Below, piece by piece: positions 51,134-60,273 of a stretch of DNA of 64,000 nt (the first letter of the stretch is position 1; each line of letters starts with the position of its first letter). The notes beneath the pieces are model-generated. The model saw only the letters and a program-made list of their open reading frames with translations, did not search any database and had not been told where the DNA came from. Source of the stretch: Proteiniclasticum sediminis (GTDB lineage: Bacteria; Bacillota; Clostridia; Clostridiales; Clostridiaceae); the NCBI RefSeq assembly GCF_018128025.1, contig NZ_JAGSCS010000004.1, positions 1 to 64,000 on the forward strand, in the 5' to 3' direction. A program made the translations under genes and the position numbers.

Positions 51134-52006
51134 TCACTCTCGAACTGCAGGGATAAGCAAGATCGATGATTTTGAATGCCTCGACAGGTTCTGGGCAACG
51201 CTGCCCAAATTGAGTTCTCGAATATAGCCCCGACCTTGGCTACCCATAACCACTAAGGAGATACTTTTCTCCTCAATAATTCTTAACAGCTCAGTCGTTG
51301 GGGATCCGAGTCGCAGGATGATCTCCACCTCTGCATCTCCGACTTCCATAAGCGATTTCTTCATGCTTCCCAGCCGTTCCGTATCCATCTGATTGAAATT
51401 ATGAAGTTTATCTTTTAGGTAAGGCATTATTCTTGATTCGTCTTGAATATGAACCAGTGTTATTTTTTTAATCCCAGTTGCGACCATTTCTTTTAGTGTC
51501 CCAAAGGCAGTTTCCGCATTTTTCGAAAAATCTGTGGGAAAAAGGATATGTTCGGTAAGGTCGCAGTCCTTTGGCGACTTATCCAAGTTTTCCCGATGAC
51601 GAGATAGTCGTATAAGGAGAACCGGTTTACTGGCATGATGAATAACTTCGTTTGCCACTCCCCCAAACAGCAGGCCTCCAATTAACGTATGCTCTGCTGC
51701 TGCAGCCACAATAAGATCATAATCTTCCTCTTAGGCAATACGGTTGATTTCATCCTTCATCTCCCCTGTAACAAGCCTCGTCTCCACAGAATAACCTTCT
51801 CCATCCAACTGTTCCTTTTGTCTTCTCAAATTCTCTTCCATAACCTCGGCGAAGAACGTGGATGCTTTTGGTTTTATCTCATATGAATTTATACACTGCA
51901 AAAGCAAACATTCTTCGACGCCCAATTTTTTAAAGCTCTTCAGGCAAGTAATAATATCAAATTCGCCACGGGACATTTCTGATGCAATAACTATTCTTTT
52001 AAACAT
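51134..52006 (-). pseudogene. Tandem UspA universal stress protein gene with an in-frame stop
   Basis: From the ATG at 52006 (AAGGAG eight bases ahead) a UspA domain runs to a TAA at 51731-51733, then the same frame goes on (EEDYDLIVAAAAEHTLIGG) through a second UspA domain to 51134. Across the stop the sequence reads as one normal UspA fold: DEINRIA, stop, EEDYDLIVAAA. The second domain keeps VVMGSQGRGYIRE and LNLGSVAQNLSRHSKSSILLIP. A single base change (for example GAA, CAA or AAA to TAA) explains it. Without the stop it would be about 290 residues. Two separate proteins are possible but the second half lacks a ribosome site. Confidence 0.82.
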
Positions 52007-52955
52007 GGTCATCACTCCTTTTCATCAGATTCTTCATTCATATAGGTTCTATTGGGTTTCCTGATCTTTCCTATGATTTAGCCTTTGTCCTCATCTCCTG
52101 ATCGTGATATGGTTTTCATCCATCTGACGATCGGGAGATGCCCTGAATTTTCCGAGGTGAATCTCCCATGTGGTGTCCATGACGAGAAATTCAAAAGGAA
52201 ATGCCTCTCTATACCCTATTCTGTCCATTTATTACAGACTCGGCGGATCTTTCCTCCCATAAGTCACGCCTTATTTCAGCGCAGTGACTGGGATAAACTG
52301 ACTTTCATTTCGATCTGCTTTTCACGATACCTACTTTCAGCATAAAACATGCACATCTCCATCGAAACCCAAAGTCACATCGATGAATCTTCACCAGCGT
52401 CAATGACCTCTTCCCTTGCATTAGGCAAGTATTTTTCTGACATCCCTACCCCCCATAAAGAAAGGTGCTGAGAATAATGCCATCGGGTAAACCGTTCCAT
52501 GATCCGGTGCATGATCAAACTTCATCGTCATCTATCCTGTATTCGGAGCAGTATTGCACGGCAAAATTAATGATTATCCCAAAATTACTATACTGCATTA
52601 TTTCATACAACCTATGACAACAACGATCAGATTTTTGAACATTCTGATATTTATTTGTGACTTTATCCTTGGACATAAGCATTGAAAGGGTCATGGCAAT
52701 AATTTCAGTTCTCGGGATACATATGAACAAACTAATTCCCGCGAATGTCGTCCCTAAAGAAGCAATCTCCAAAAAACTACAGGAGTAGTTTGGTTGTCCT
52801 TCATGCCCCGATGAAAGTCGAATACTCCTGAACTTTACCCTTTTCTTCATGAACCACCATCCCCTCTTTCCGAAGAACGGTATCCCTTTGGTGCATGATT
52901 TTGAGAATAAGGCTGCGTGATCCGGAAGGTGCTTCTTTTGTTCTTTTTCCGTTCA
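52007..52955. other. Roughly 950 bp without a supportable gene
   Basis: Short open frames exist on both strands (for example minus 52515-52850, 111 codons), but they lack a good ribosome site, have Cys-rich, unlikely composition and match no family I know. Composition is lower in GC than the flanking genes. This, together with the broken UspA gene beside it, suggests a decaying stretch. No repeat or insertion sequence is evident. Confidence 0.4.
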
Positions 52956-52984
52956 TTGTCAGGGGCATGGGAACATGCTATATT
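52956..52984 (+). promoter_or_regulatory. Promoter of the sortase gene
   Basis: TTGTCA (52956-52961), 17 bases, TATATT (52979-52984), about 30 bases before the ATG. Both boxes match five of six positions. Confidence 0.65.
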
Positions 52985-53014
52985 GAAAATAACAACAAAT
53001 CAGGAGGGACAGCC

Positions 53015-53692
53015 ATGAAAAAACTGCTTGCCGTGATCCTCATCCTGGTGGGAGCCTTCATCATGATGATCCCCACCCTCAAAGATAATAAAGTAGAACA
53101 GACCGTCCAGGAGACGGTTAAAATCGTGGAAGCCATCACCCCGGAAGTCATCGAAGAAAATGAGGCCAATGAAGAAGCTCAGTTCGATTACTCCGTGGTG
53201 GAAGACATCACCGTCACAGGAACCCTCCTGGGAAATATCAAGGCCAATCCCAAGCTTCTTGTGGGCCAGCTGGTCATCCCCTCCGTGGGCATGAACATCA
53301 GCATCTTTAAAGGCATCAACAACACCAACCTCCTGGCCGGTGCCGCCACCATGCGGGCCAACCAGAAGATGGGCGAAGGAAACTACCCCTTAGCCGGACA
53401 CTACTCCAAGAACAAAGACATCCTCTTCGGTTCCCTCATGGATGTTCAAGTGGGCGATCCCATCCGGATCACCAACAAGAAGACCATCTACGAGTACATC
53501 GTCTACGAGGTAAAAGTCGTCCCCGACGATGCCCTCTACATCATCGATGACAAAGTGGCTGCCCTTTATGGCAAACCCGTCATCTCCCTCATGACCTGCT
53601 ACTACTCCAGTAAAACCGGAAAGCGCTACTTCGTCCTGGGGGAACTTACCAAGACCTACCCCTACAGCGAAGAAGTCCTCTTCAACGATTAA
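53015..53692 (+). CDS. Class A-like sortase
   Basis: A 225-residue protein from the ATG at 53015 with AGGAGGG six bases ahead; the open frame extends further upstream but lies across the promoter. An N-terminal anchor helix (about 3-21) and an acidic stalk precede the catalytic barrel (about 60-215). His129 (PLAGHYSKN), Cys195 (SLMTCYYSS) and Arg204 (KRYFVLGEL) form the triad in the usual order. It should cut a sorting motif and join the protein to the wall or to another pilin. No LPXTG-type substrate is in the window. The spacing and the YPLAGHYS motif suggest class A, but class D is possible. Confidence 0.9.
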   Translation: MKKLLAVILILVGAFIMMIPTLKDNKVEQTVQETVKIVEAITPEVIEENEANEEAQFDYSVVEDITVTGTLLGNIKANPKLLVGQLVIPSVGMNISIFKGINNTNLLAGAATMRANQKMGEGNYPLAGHYSKNKDILFGSLMDVQVGDPIRITNKKTIYEYIVYEVKVVPDDALYIIDDKVAALYGKPVISLMTCYYSSKTGKRYFVLGELTKTYPYSEEVLFND

Positions 53693-53702
53693 AGGCAAAA
53701 CG

Positions 53703-53754
53703 AAGTCCTTCCTTTGACTCCCCTGAAATGGGGTGCCCAGGAAGGACTTTTTTG
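53703..53754 (+). terminator. Terminator after the sortase gene
   Basis: Perfect 11 bp stem AAGTCCTTCCT / AGGAAGGACTT (53703-53713 with 53739-53749), followed by TTTTG. Confidence 0.85.
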
Positions 53755-53874
53755 TACGGAAAAGGAACCCCAGACTCACCGGTGGCTTCCTGTTTATCAC
53801 GCATTGATAGAGGATTTGCCGGTAAACCTGAGATTCCCAATTCTAGAAGGTTGTTTAAACTCCGTTATTTACAG

Positions 53875-53945
53875 AATTAAGTTGACATAATAAAACCTTC
53901 CACCCTAATAGAATAGCACAAGTTATATCACCTTGCAACTTAATT
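53875..53945. repeat. Perfect 10-bp inverted repeat in the sortase-recJ gap
   Basis: AATTAAGTTG at 53875-53884 and CAACTTAATT at 53936-53945 are exact inverses, 51 bases apart, with an AT-rich centre that includes TTGACA. It lies between two convergent genes. It may be chance, a relic of a tiny element, or an RNA structure. Confidence 0.35.
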
Positions 53946-53976
53946 TATAACACTGTGAGGAGAATAGTTTTCGACA

Positions 53977-55737
53977 CTATTCTGCACTGAGCCGAAAATC
54001 CGAGATTTTGAGCTGCACCCGGGTTTCCCCATTGTAGGTGTTGAGATCCGGATAAAAGAGAAGATCACAGAACGTGTTCTTCACCGCCAACGTGGGATCC
54101 TCCACCTCGATTCCTTCCTCGGCCAAAAGGTCCCGAAGAATCCTCGTCCCGAAGAAGTAGACTCCTTCCACGGTTTTCCCTCCGGCATTGAAGTAGAACT
54201 TCAGATGCTCCTTTTCCCGGCCCATGGTGAAGGCTCCGGTGATGAGGAGCTTCTTCTCCGCAAAGACCGGCTTGGGGTTGCCCTTGCCAAAGGGTTCCAG
54301 CTTTGCGAGATTCCGGACAAACCCCTCGGTGATCCGCGCAGGATTGAGACGCGCGTCGATGGTGACCTTGGGGATGAGATCCTCTTCCGTCAGCTGGCTC
54401 TGGGCATTGAGTGCTGCCTTAAACGCGGGGAGATTCTCCTCCGCCAGGGTGAGCCCTGCCGCCATGGGATGTCCCCCAAACTTTAAGAGATGCTCCTTGG
54501 CCTGGTGGAGTCCCTCGAACATGTTGTATTCCTCAATGGATCGGGCGGAGCCCTTCAGCCCCTTCTCCGTGCGGGTAAGAACGATGGCGGGGCGGTAGTA
54601 CCGCTCCTTTACCCGGCCGGCGATGATCCCCGCTAAAGATTCATGGACGTCATCCAACCGGATAACCATGACAGAATCTTCCCCCTGTCTTTCCTCCTCA
54701 ATCCTCTGCTCCGCCAGGAGCACTCCTTCCTCCGTCATAGCCCGCCGGGTCTGATTGAGGGCATAGAGCTCCTGGGCCAGACCTTCCGCTTCCTCGTCTT
54801 CCATGAAGAGCAGCTCCACGGTCTTCTTGGCCGTGGACAGCCTTCCTGCCGCATTGAAGCAGGGACCGATGACAAACCCGATGGCGTAGGCGGAAAGGTT
54901 CTCCAGATCCACCTGGCAGGCCTTGGCTAAAGCCCGAAGGCCCGCATTCTTCGTTTTGCCCACCAGAGACAATCCATGCTTCACCAAGGTCCGGTTCTCT
55001 CCCTGGAGGTCCACAATATCCCCCACGGTGGCAATGGCCACAAAGGGAATGAGCTCCAAGAGCTCCTCCTTAGGGATGCCCATCTCCTCATAGAGGGCGG
55101 TGATGAGTTTAAAAGCCACCCCGGCTCCGCAGAGGGCTTTGAAGGGATAGAGGCAGTCTTTTTGCTTGGGATTCACCACGGCGTCCGCCGGGGGGATCAC
55201 CTCCACCCGCTGTCCTTCTTCCACCACAAAAGGCACATCATGGTGGTCCGTCACAATGACCATCATCCCTAAAGACTGGGCATACTCCACGGCATCCAGG
55301 GCCGCAATGCCGTTATCAAAGGTGACGAGAAGACCCACGCCTTCATCATAGGCTTTCTTTACCAGATCCCGATTGATGCCGTAGCCATCCTGGATCCGGT
55401 CGGGAATGTCGTAATCCACCACCGCTCCGCAGCGCTTTAAGGCCGTCATGGCCACATAGATGCTCATGGCTCCGTCGATGTCGTAGTCCCCCATGAGCCG
55501 GATGGACACCTCTTCCGCGATGGCCTCCCGCAGAATATCCACGGCCAGGTCCAGGTCCTTCAGAAGGCCGGGATCCGGCAGAGTGTCCAGATCTGGCGCC
55601 AAATAAGCCTGAATCTCCTCTAACGTGGAGGGACCCCGGTTAATGAGGCACCGGCAGATTTCCTCCTCCAGTTTCAGCTCCCGGGACAGGGCCGGATAGT
55701 CATAGCGGATATTGCGAATGAGCCATTTGCTTTTCAT
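53977..55737 (-). CDS. recJ: Single-stranded-DNA-specific exonuclease RecJ
   Basis: A 586-residue DHH-family nuclease. MGDYDIDGAMSIY (about 81-93) and VTDHHDVP (about 162-169, the DHH) hold the metal ligands, GAGVAFKLI near 205 follows, and the DHHA1 domain includes KFGGHPMAAGLTL (about 415). It degrades ssDNA 5' to 3' in repair. Length is within the family. ATG at 55737 follows AAGGAGT. Its stop codon lies in a small AGAATAGT / ACTATTCT inverted repeat. Confidence 0.95.
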   Translation of the reverse strand: MKSKWLIRNIRYDYPALSRELKLEEEICRCLINRGPSTLEEIQAYLAPDLDTLPDPGLLKDLDLAVDILREAIAEEVSIRLMGDYDIDGAMSIYVAMTALKRCGAVVDYDIPDRIQDGYGINRDLVKKAYDEGVGLLVTFDNGIAALDAVEYAQSLGMMVIVTDHHDVPFVVEEGQRVEVIPPADAVVNPKQKDCLYPFKALCGAGVAFKLITALYEEMGIPKEELLELIPFVAIATVGDIVDLQGENRTLVKHGLSLVGKTKNAGLRALAKACQVDLENLSAYAIGFVIGPCFNAAGRLSTAKKTVELLFMEDEEAEGLAQELYALNQTRRAMTEEGVLLAEQRIEEERQGEDSVMVIRLDDVHESLAGIIAGRVKERYYRPAIVLTRTEKGLKGSARSIEEYNMFEGLHQAKEHLLKFGGHPMAAGLTLAEENLPAFKAALNAQSQLTEEDLIPKVTIDARLNPARITEGFVRNLAKLEPFGKGNPKPVFAEKKLLITGAFTMGREKEHLKFYFNAGGKTVEGVYFFGTRILRDLLAEEGIEVEDPTLAVKNTFCDLLFYPDLNTYNGETRVQLKISDFRLSAE

Positions 55738-55874
55738 GTGTACTCCTTATTCCAAGACCGGCGTAGTTCTTCCCCGGCCTGTCGTCTTCCAATCATATTC
55801 TCCTATTTTACCCCAAGGGGTGACCGAAAAAAAGGTCAGGGGAAAAAAGACCCTCCTTCAAAAATCTCACCCAT

Positions 55875-55903
55875 GAAAAAGAGGAAGCGCCAAAGCTTCC
55901 CCC
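55875..55903 (-). terminator. Terminator of the DJ-1 gene
   Basis: Stem GGAAGC / GCTTCC (55883-55888 with 55895-55900), followed on the minus strand by TCTTTTTCATG. Confidence 0.65.
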
Positions 55904-55918
55904 TTCTGTGTGTCTTCC

Positions 55919-56491
55919 CTATTTTTCCTTCTCCAGAAGAAAATCATACTGCATTTCCTGCCGAAGCCTTACTGCCTCCTCCGGAAGACCGATGGCCTCC
56001 AGAATATGGAAGCCCATATCCATGGCGGTTCCCGGACCGCGGCCCGTGAGGACATTGGCGGATCGGACGAAGATTTCATCCACATAGTTTTTTACGTTCA
56101 GCTTTCCCTTGTAGGTGGGATAGCTGGTGACTTCCTTGTCCGTGAGAAGCCCTGCCGTATCCAGAACCTTGGGCCCGGCACAGATGGCCGCCAGAAGCGT
56201 TCCATCCTCGTGGTACTTCTTCAAGAGTTCCAGGACCCGGTCATCGGCGGCCAGGTTGTCCACCCCGGGCTGCCCGCCCGGCACATAGATCAGGTCATAG
56301 GTGTCATTGTAGATGTCGATGAACTCAATGCGCACATCGCTCTTCACCGTGATCCCGTGGGATCCCGTGACGTATTCCTTGTCCGTGGAGCAGATCTGCA
56401 CTTTCACATTTGCCCGCCGCAGAATATCGATGACGGCAATGGCTTCAATTTCCTCAAAACCTTTGGCCAAAAGGACCAATACTTTATACAT
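55919..56491 (-). CDS. DJ-1/PfpI-family protein
   Basis: A 190-residue protein from the ATG at 56491, which has a GGGGG site seven bases ahead; an ATG two codons earlier is too close to it. MYKVLVLLAKGFEEIEA at the start, IYVPGGQPG near 70 and LLAAICAGPKVLDTAGLL near 98-115 with the nucleophile Cys in the elbow identify the DJ-1/ThiJ group. Members act as glyoxalases, deglycases or chaperone-like redox sensors. A single-gene unit with promoter and terminator. Confidence 0.88.
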   Translation of the reverse strand: MYKVLVLLAKGFEEIEAIAVIDILRRANVKVQICSTDKEYVTGSHGITVKSDVRIEFIDIYNDTYDLIYVPGGQPGVDNLAADDRVLELLKKYHEDGTLLAAICAGPKVLDTAGLLTDKEVTSYPTYKGKLNVKNYVDEIFVRSANVLTGRGPGTAMDMGFHILEAIGLPEEAVRLRQEMQYDFLLEKEK

Positions 56492-56572
56492 ACGCATACC
56501 CCCATTTCTACCCCCGTACTCTCGCTTTCCCCGGCCATTTGCCCTAAAAACGGAGCCCTTGGGGTTGGCTTA

Positions 56573-56601
56573 ATTATAGCATATTCCCCTGATTTCGCCA
56601 A
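56573..56601 (-). promoter_or_regulatory. Promoter of the DJ-1 gene
   Basis: Minus strand TTGGCG (56596-56601), 17 bases ending in TGC, then a perfect TATAAT (56573-56578), so both a -35 and an extended -10 are present. Confidence 0.7.
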
Positions 56602-56635
56602 AAGTTTACTGAAAATTCAATAAGTACCCTAACCC

Positions 56636-57598
56636 TTACCCCTGGGTTCGGGCTGCAGCCAAAATCCGATCCAGCACGGCGCTGTTTCGGCGGGACTCCT
56701 CCAGGGAAAGCTTCGGTGCCCGCTTTTCCAGGACAGCTTGGGAGAAGTCCTCCACCTCCAGGGTGTAACGAGCGCAGGCCTCCACAAGAAGGCTCTGCGT
56801 GCCCTGGTCCGTAATGAGGGTTAAGGCACCGGCATTATCCAGGAACACATCGGGGATTTCCAGGCTTCCCTTGGTCCCCAGAATCAGGGCATGGTTTCGG
56901 CCCACGGTATCAAAGCCCGTATGGAGCGTCGCCGTCTGGCCATTGCCATAGGTCAGGAGCACGGAAGCCGCCACATCGACGCCCTCCTGGAATCGGGCAG
57001 ACACCGCCACATCCTTTGGGGCTTCGCCATAGACAAAGCCCGCAAAGTTCACGGGATAGCAGCCCACATCATAAAGGGAGCCTCCTCCCAATTCCGGCTT
57101 CATCTTGATAGTATTGGGCCGGTTAAGGAAGAAGCGGAAGGTGGCATCCACATGACGGATGTCGCCCAGAACACCGCTCTTCAGGATCTCCTCCACTTTC
57201 GCCATGCGGGTGGTGTAGCGGTACATGAAGGCCTCCATGAGGATCACCCCATGCGTTTCAGACGCCTTAGCCATGGCCTCCACTTCCTCGGCATTCAATG
57301 CCAGGGGCTTTTCGCAGAGCACATGCTTTCCCTTCTCCATGGCCTTTAACGCCCACTCCTTGTGGAGGGCATTGGGCAGGGGTACATAGACCGCATCCAC
57401 CTGGGGGTCCTCCAGGAGGGCCTCATAGGTGTCGTAAACCACGGTGCAGCCGAACTTCTCCTGGGCTTCCTTTCCCTTTTCGGCGTTTCGGGAAGCCAGG
57501 GCATAAAACTCCCCATGCTCGGCTTCCAATATGGCGGGAATTCCCGAAAGCTGTGCAATACGCGCATAACCGAGAACGCCCCATTTAGTTTTCTTCAT
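56636..57598 (-). CDS. Gfo/Idh/MocA-family oxidoreductase
   Basis: A 320-residue protein from the ATG at 57598, with AAGGAG six bases ahead; a GTG at 57616 would place that site inside the gene. KWGVLGYARIAQLSGIP is the NAD(P)-binding start (usual form GxGxxA/GxIA; here GYARIA), VDAVYVPLPNALHKEW near 70 and CEKPLALN near 95, with the Lys of EKP, are the family signatures. It oxidises or reduces a sugar, inositol or related alcohol. No pathway partner is adjacent. It may also handle trans-dihydrodiols, as sequences like this are often so named. Confidence 0.87.
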   Translation of the reverse strand: MKKTKWGVLGYARIAQLSGIPAILEAEHGEFYALASRNAEKGKEAQEKFGCTVVYDTYEALLEDPQVDAVYVPLPNALHKEWALKAMEKGKHVLCEKPLALNAEEVEAMAKASETHGVILMEAFMYRYTTRMAKVEEILKSGVLGDIRHVDATFRFFLNRPNTIKMKPELGGGSLYDVGCYPVNFAGFVYGEAPKDVAVSARFQEGVDVAASVLLTYGNGQTATLHTGFDTVGRNHALILGTKGSLEIPDVFLDNAGALTLITDQGTQSLLVEACARYTLEVEDFSQAVLEKRAPKLSLEESRRNSAVLDRILAAARTQG

Positions 57599-57719
57599 GT
57601 TCTTCTCCTTCTTCACCCCCGGGGTATTCCGAAAAGAGAAATCTTTCGGTGATTTTTGGGGGATCTTCCTTTCCAGTATACTCCAAAGCCCTCCCTGGCC
57701 AAAGGAAGGAAGGGTATAA

Positions 57720-57772
57720 AGAAAGGGAAACCGCCGGAAAATACCCCGTACCTTTGGGCCATTTTCCGGCGG
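57720..57772 (-). terminator. Terminator of the liv operon
   Basis: Perfect 12 bp stem CCGCCGGAAAAT / ATTTTCCGGCGG (57731-57742 with 57761-57772), followed on the minus strand by TTTCCCTTTC. It lies 19 bases past the livF stop. Confidence 0.85.
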
Positions 57773-57790
57773 TGATTCCTTTGAACTTTC

Positions 57791-58498
57791 CTATTTTGCT
57801 TCCCCCAGATATGCCGCTTTCACCCGTTCATGGACCAGAAGCTCGGCACCGGTGCCTTCCAGCACCAGGCTGCCCGTTTCCAGCACATAGGCGTAATCGG
57901 CGATTTCCAGGGCTTTCTTGGCGTTCTGCTCCACCAGGAGGATGGTGTTTCCCTGGCGGTGGATCTCCTTGATGATGGCGAAAATGTCCTTCACCAGAAG
58001 TGGCGCCAGACCTAAGGAGGGTTCATCCATCATGAGAACCTTGGGCTTCAGCATCATGGCCCGGCCCACGGCCAGCATCTGCTGCTCGCCGCCGGAAAGG
58101 GTTCCGGCCTTTTGCCAGAGCCGTTCCTTCAGCCGGGGAAAGAGTTCGTAGATGTTATTCATCTCCTTCAAAATGGCGGCCTTGTCCGTGCGGGTATAGG
58201 CCCCCAGAATGAGGTTCTCCTCCACAGTGAGATTGGCGAAGACCTTACGGCCTTCCGGCACCAGGGCGATGCCCCGCTTCACGATGTCCATGGTCTTCAT
58301 GGCAGAGATGTCTTCCCCGTCCTGGGTGATGGTGCCTTCCTTCTTCACCAGGTTCATGATGGCCCGAAGGGTGGAGGATTTTCCGGCACCGTTGGCGCCG
58401 ATGAGGGTGACGATCTTATTGTCCTCAATGGTCATGTTGACGCCGCGAAGAGCACTGATGCCCCCGTAGCTCACATGGAGATTCTCTATTTTCAGCAT
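57791..58498 (-). CDS. livF: Branched-chain amino-acid-type ABC transporter ATPase LivF
   Basis: A 235-residue ABC ATPase: Walker A GANGAGKSS (34-42), LSGGEQQMLAVGRAM signature near 133, Walker B VLMMDEPSLGLAP near 153. The LSGGEQQM form and the MDEPSLGLAP tail are typical for LivF. It pairs with LivG to power the LivHM channel. Its ATG overlaps the livG stop by one base (TAATG). It is the last gene of the operon. Confidence 0.94.
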   Translation of the reverse strand: MLKIENLHVSYGGISALRGVNMTIEDNKIVTLIGANGAGKSSTLRAIMNLVKKEGTITQDGEDISAMKTMDIVKRGIALVPEGRKVFANLTVEENLILGAYTRTDKAAILKEMNNIYELFPRLKERLWQKAGTLSGGEQQMLAVGRAMMLKPKVLMMDEPSLGLAPLLVKDIFAIIKEIHRQGNTILLVEQNAKKALEIADYAYVLETGSLVLEGTGAELLVHERVKAAYLGEAK

Positions 58499-59265
58499 TA
58501 GTCCACCCCCAGATACGCTTCGATGACTTTGGGATTGTTTTGGATTTCCGAAGGATTTCCTTCGGCGATGAGGATGCCGTGGTCCAGCACCAGAATCTTT
58601 TCACAGATGCCCATGACCACATCCATGTGGTGTTCAATGAGGAAAACCGTCAGGTTGAACTCCTTCTGGATCTCGGCGATGAACCGCATGAGATCCTGGG
58701 TTTCCTGGGGATTCATCCCGGCTGCGGGTTCGTCCAGAAGAAGCACCTGGGGATCCGTGGCCAGGGCCCGGGCGATTTCCAGCCGGCGCTGCTTGCCGTA
58801 GGGCAGAGAATGGGCCAGTTCATCCTTTTCCGCTTCCAGCCCCACCTTCTGAAGAAGATAGAGCGCCTTCTCATAGAAGGCCTTTTCCTGGCGAACGTAG
58901 CGGGGAAACCGCAACGAAGCTTCAAAAATATTCGACTTCAGCCGCAGATGGTTGCCGATGAACACATTCTCCAGCACCGTCATGTCCTTGAAGAGCCGGA
59001 TATTCTGGAAGGTTCGGCAAACCCCGGCCTTGGCAATCTGGTCCGGCCGAAGATGAGACACCTCCAGATCCTTCTTTCCCTCCACATAGCGGATGGACCC
59101 TTCCGTGGGCTTGTAGACCCCGGTGATCATGTTGAAGATGGTGGTCTTTCCCGCGCCGTTGGGTCCGATGAGCCCCACGATGGTGCCCTCTTCGATGGTG
59201 GCGCTGAACTGATTCACGGCGACGACGCCGCCGAATTTCATGGTGACGTTATTTAGACTTAGCAT
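58498..59265 (-). CDS. livG: Branched-chain amino-acid-type ABC transporter ATPase LivG
   Basis: A 255-residue ABC ATPase: Walker A GPNGAGKTT near 34, VCRTFQNIRLFKDMTVLENV (Q-loop region) near 81, LPYGKQRRLEIARALA signature (the LivG variant) and Walker B VLLLDEPAAGMNPQE near 174. The C-terminal segment LIAEGNPSEIQNNPKVIEAYLG is family-typical. Its start overlaps the end of livM by 17 bases. Confidence 0.94.
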   Translation of the reverse strand: MLSLNNVTMKFGGVVAVNQFSATIEEGTIVGLIGPNGAGKTTIFNMITGVYKPTEGSIRYVEGKKDLEVSHLRPDQIAKAGVCRTFQNIRLFKDMTVLENVFIGNHLRLKSNIFEASLRFPRYVRQEKAFYEKALYLLQKVGLEAEKDELAHSLPYGKQRRLEIARALATDPQVLLLDEPAAGMNPQETQDLMRFIAEIQKEFNLTVFLIEHHMDVVMGICEKILVLDHGILIAEGNPSEIQNNPKVIEAYLGVD

Positions 59266-60271
59266 ATTTCTTCACCAGCAGGGCAATGGACTTCTTAATG
59301 CCGCTGTCCTTTTTAAAGATTACGACCAGCATGAGAATGAGGGAGAACACCACCATACGCATGCCGGGGATACCGGGGATCACCACAAAGCCCAGATTGA
59401 TGGACTCATCCAGGAAGCGCAGGGCCTCCATGGACAGGGTGACAATGATGGCGGACACCACGCTGCCCGTAATGCTGCCCATGCCCCCAAGAACCACAAT
59501 GAGAAGGATGTTGAAGGTGAAGGTGAACTTGAAGAGCGTGGGGTCGATGGTTCCCAGCTGGGAGCCTAAGAGGCCGCCGCCGATGCCGGCGAAGAAGGCG
59601 CCGACGATGAAGCTCATGAGCTTATGGGAAAAGAGGTTAATGCCCATGGCCTTGGCCGCGATCTCATCTTCCTTGATGGCCCGAAGGGCCTTGCCATAGC
59701 TGGAGTTCATGAGAAGAGTGATGAGGATCACCGTGAGAATGGCCAGGCCCCAGGTCCAGGCCGTGGTGGCGTGGTTAGGGATCCCCTTTAGGCCCAGGGC
59801 CCCGTTGGACAGGGACTGGGTGTTGATGAGGACGATGCGGATAATCTCCGAAAAGCCTAAAGTCGCAATGGCCAGATAGTCATCCGTCAGCTTCAAGACC
59901 GGCGCCCCGATGAGGAAGGCAAAGAATGCGGTGACGAACCCCGCCATGAGGATGGCTGGCAGGAAGCCCCACTGAAGGTTGGCGAAAAAGGGAATCATGG
60001 GCTTCATGTAGAAGTTCATTTCCTTATTAGCCGGGGTCATGGTGAGGATGGCGGTGGTATAGGCGCCCACGGCCATGAAGCCTGCATGGCCCAGGGAAAA
60101 GAGTCCCGTGAAGCCGTTGATGAGATTCATGGAGAGGGCCAGAATGATGTAGATGGCGGCCAGGTTCACAATCCGGAGGGGATAAGGATCCAGCACCGCA
60201 TTGAGGACGAATAGGACCGCCACGGCCACAGCCAGAAGAATCAGTTTGGAGATGAGTTTTTTCTTATCCAT
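59249..60271 (-). CDS. livM: ABC transporter permease LivM
   Basis: A 340-residue permease with about nine helices. LSMNLINGFTGLFSLGHAGFMAVGAY (around 45-70, the GxxSLGHAxFxxxGAY motif) and KALRAIKEDEIAAKAMGIN near 205-225, the loop that contacts the ATPase, define the LivM family. It forms the channel with LivH. ATG at 60271 is two bases past the livH stop. Confidence 0.94.
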   Translation of the reverse strand: MDKKKLISKLILLAVAVAVLFVLNAVLDPYPLRIVNLAAIYIILALSMNLINGFTGLFSLGHAGFMAVGAYTTAILTMTPANKEMNFYMKPMIPFFANLQWGFLPAILMAGFVTAFFAFLIGAPVLKLTDDYLAIATLGFSEIIRIVLINTQSLSNGALGLKGIPNHATTAWTWGLAILTVILITLLMNSSYGKALRAIKEDEIAAKAMGINLFSHKLMSFIVGAFFAGIGGGLLGSQLGTIDPTLFKFTFTFNILLIVVLGGMGSITGSVVSAIIVTLSMEALRFLDESINLGFVVIPGIPGMRMVVFSLILMLVVIFKKDSGIKKSIALLVKKYAKSK

Positions 60272-60273
60272 GG

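Noticed and set aside
51134-51709. Second half of the UspA gene as an independent gene starting with GTG
   Set aside because: No ribosome site precedes it and the missing beta strand of its domain is encoded just upstream in the same frame, across the TAA.
52515-52850. Minus-strand gene of 111 codons
   Set aside because: No convincing ribosome site, odd composition and no known motif; described as part of a gap.
53961-53983. Terminator of recJ
   Set aside because: The AGAATAGT / ACTATTCT pair includes the stop codon and no T tract follows on the minus strand.
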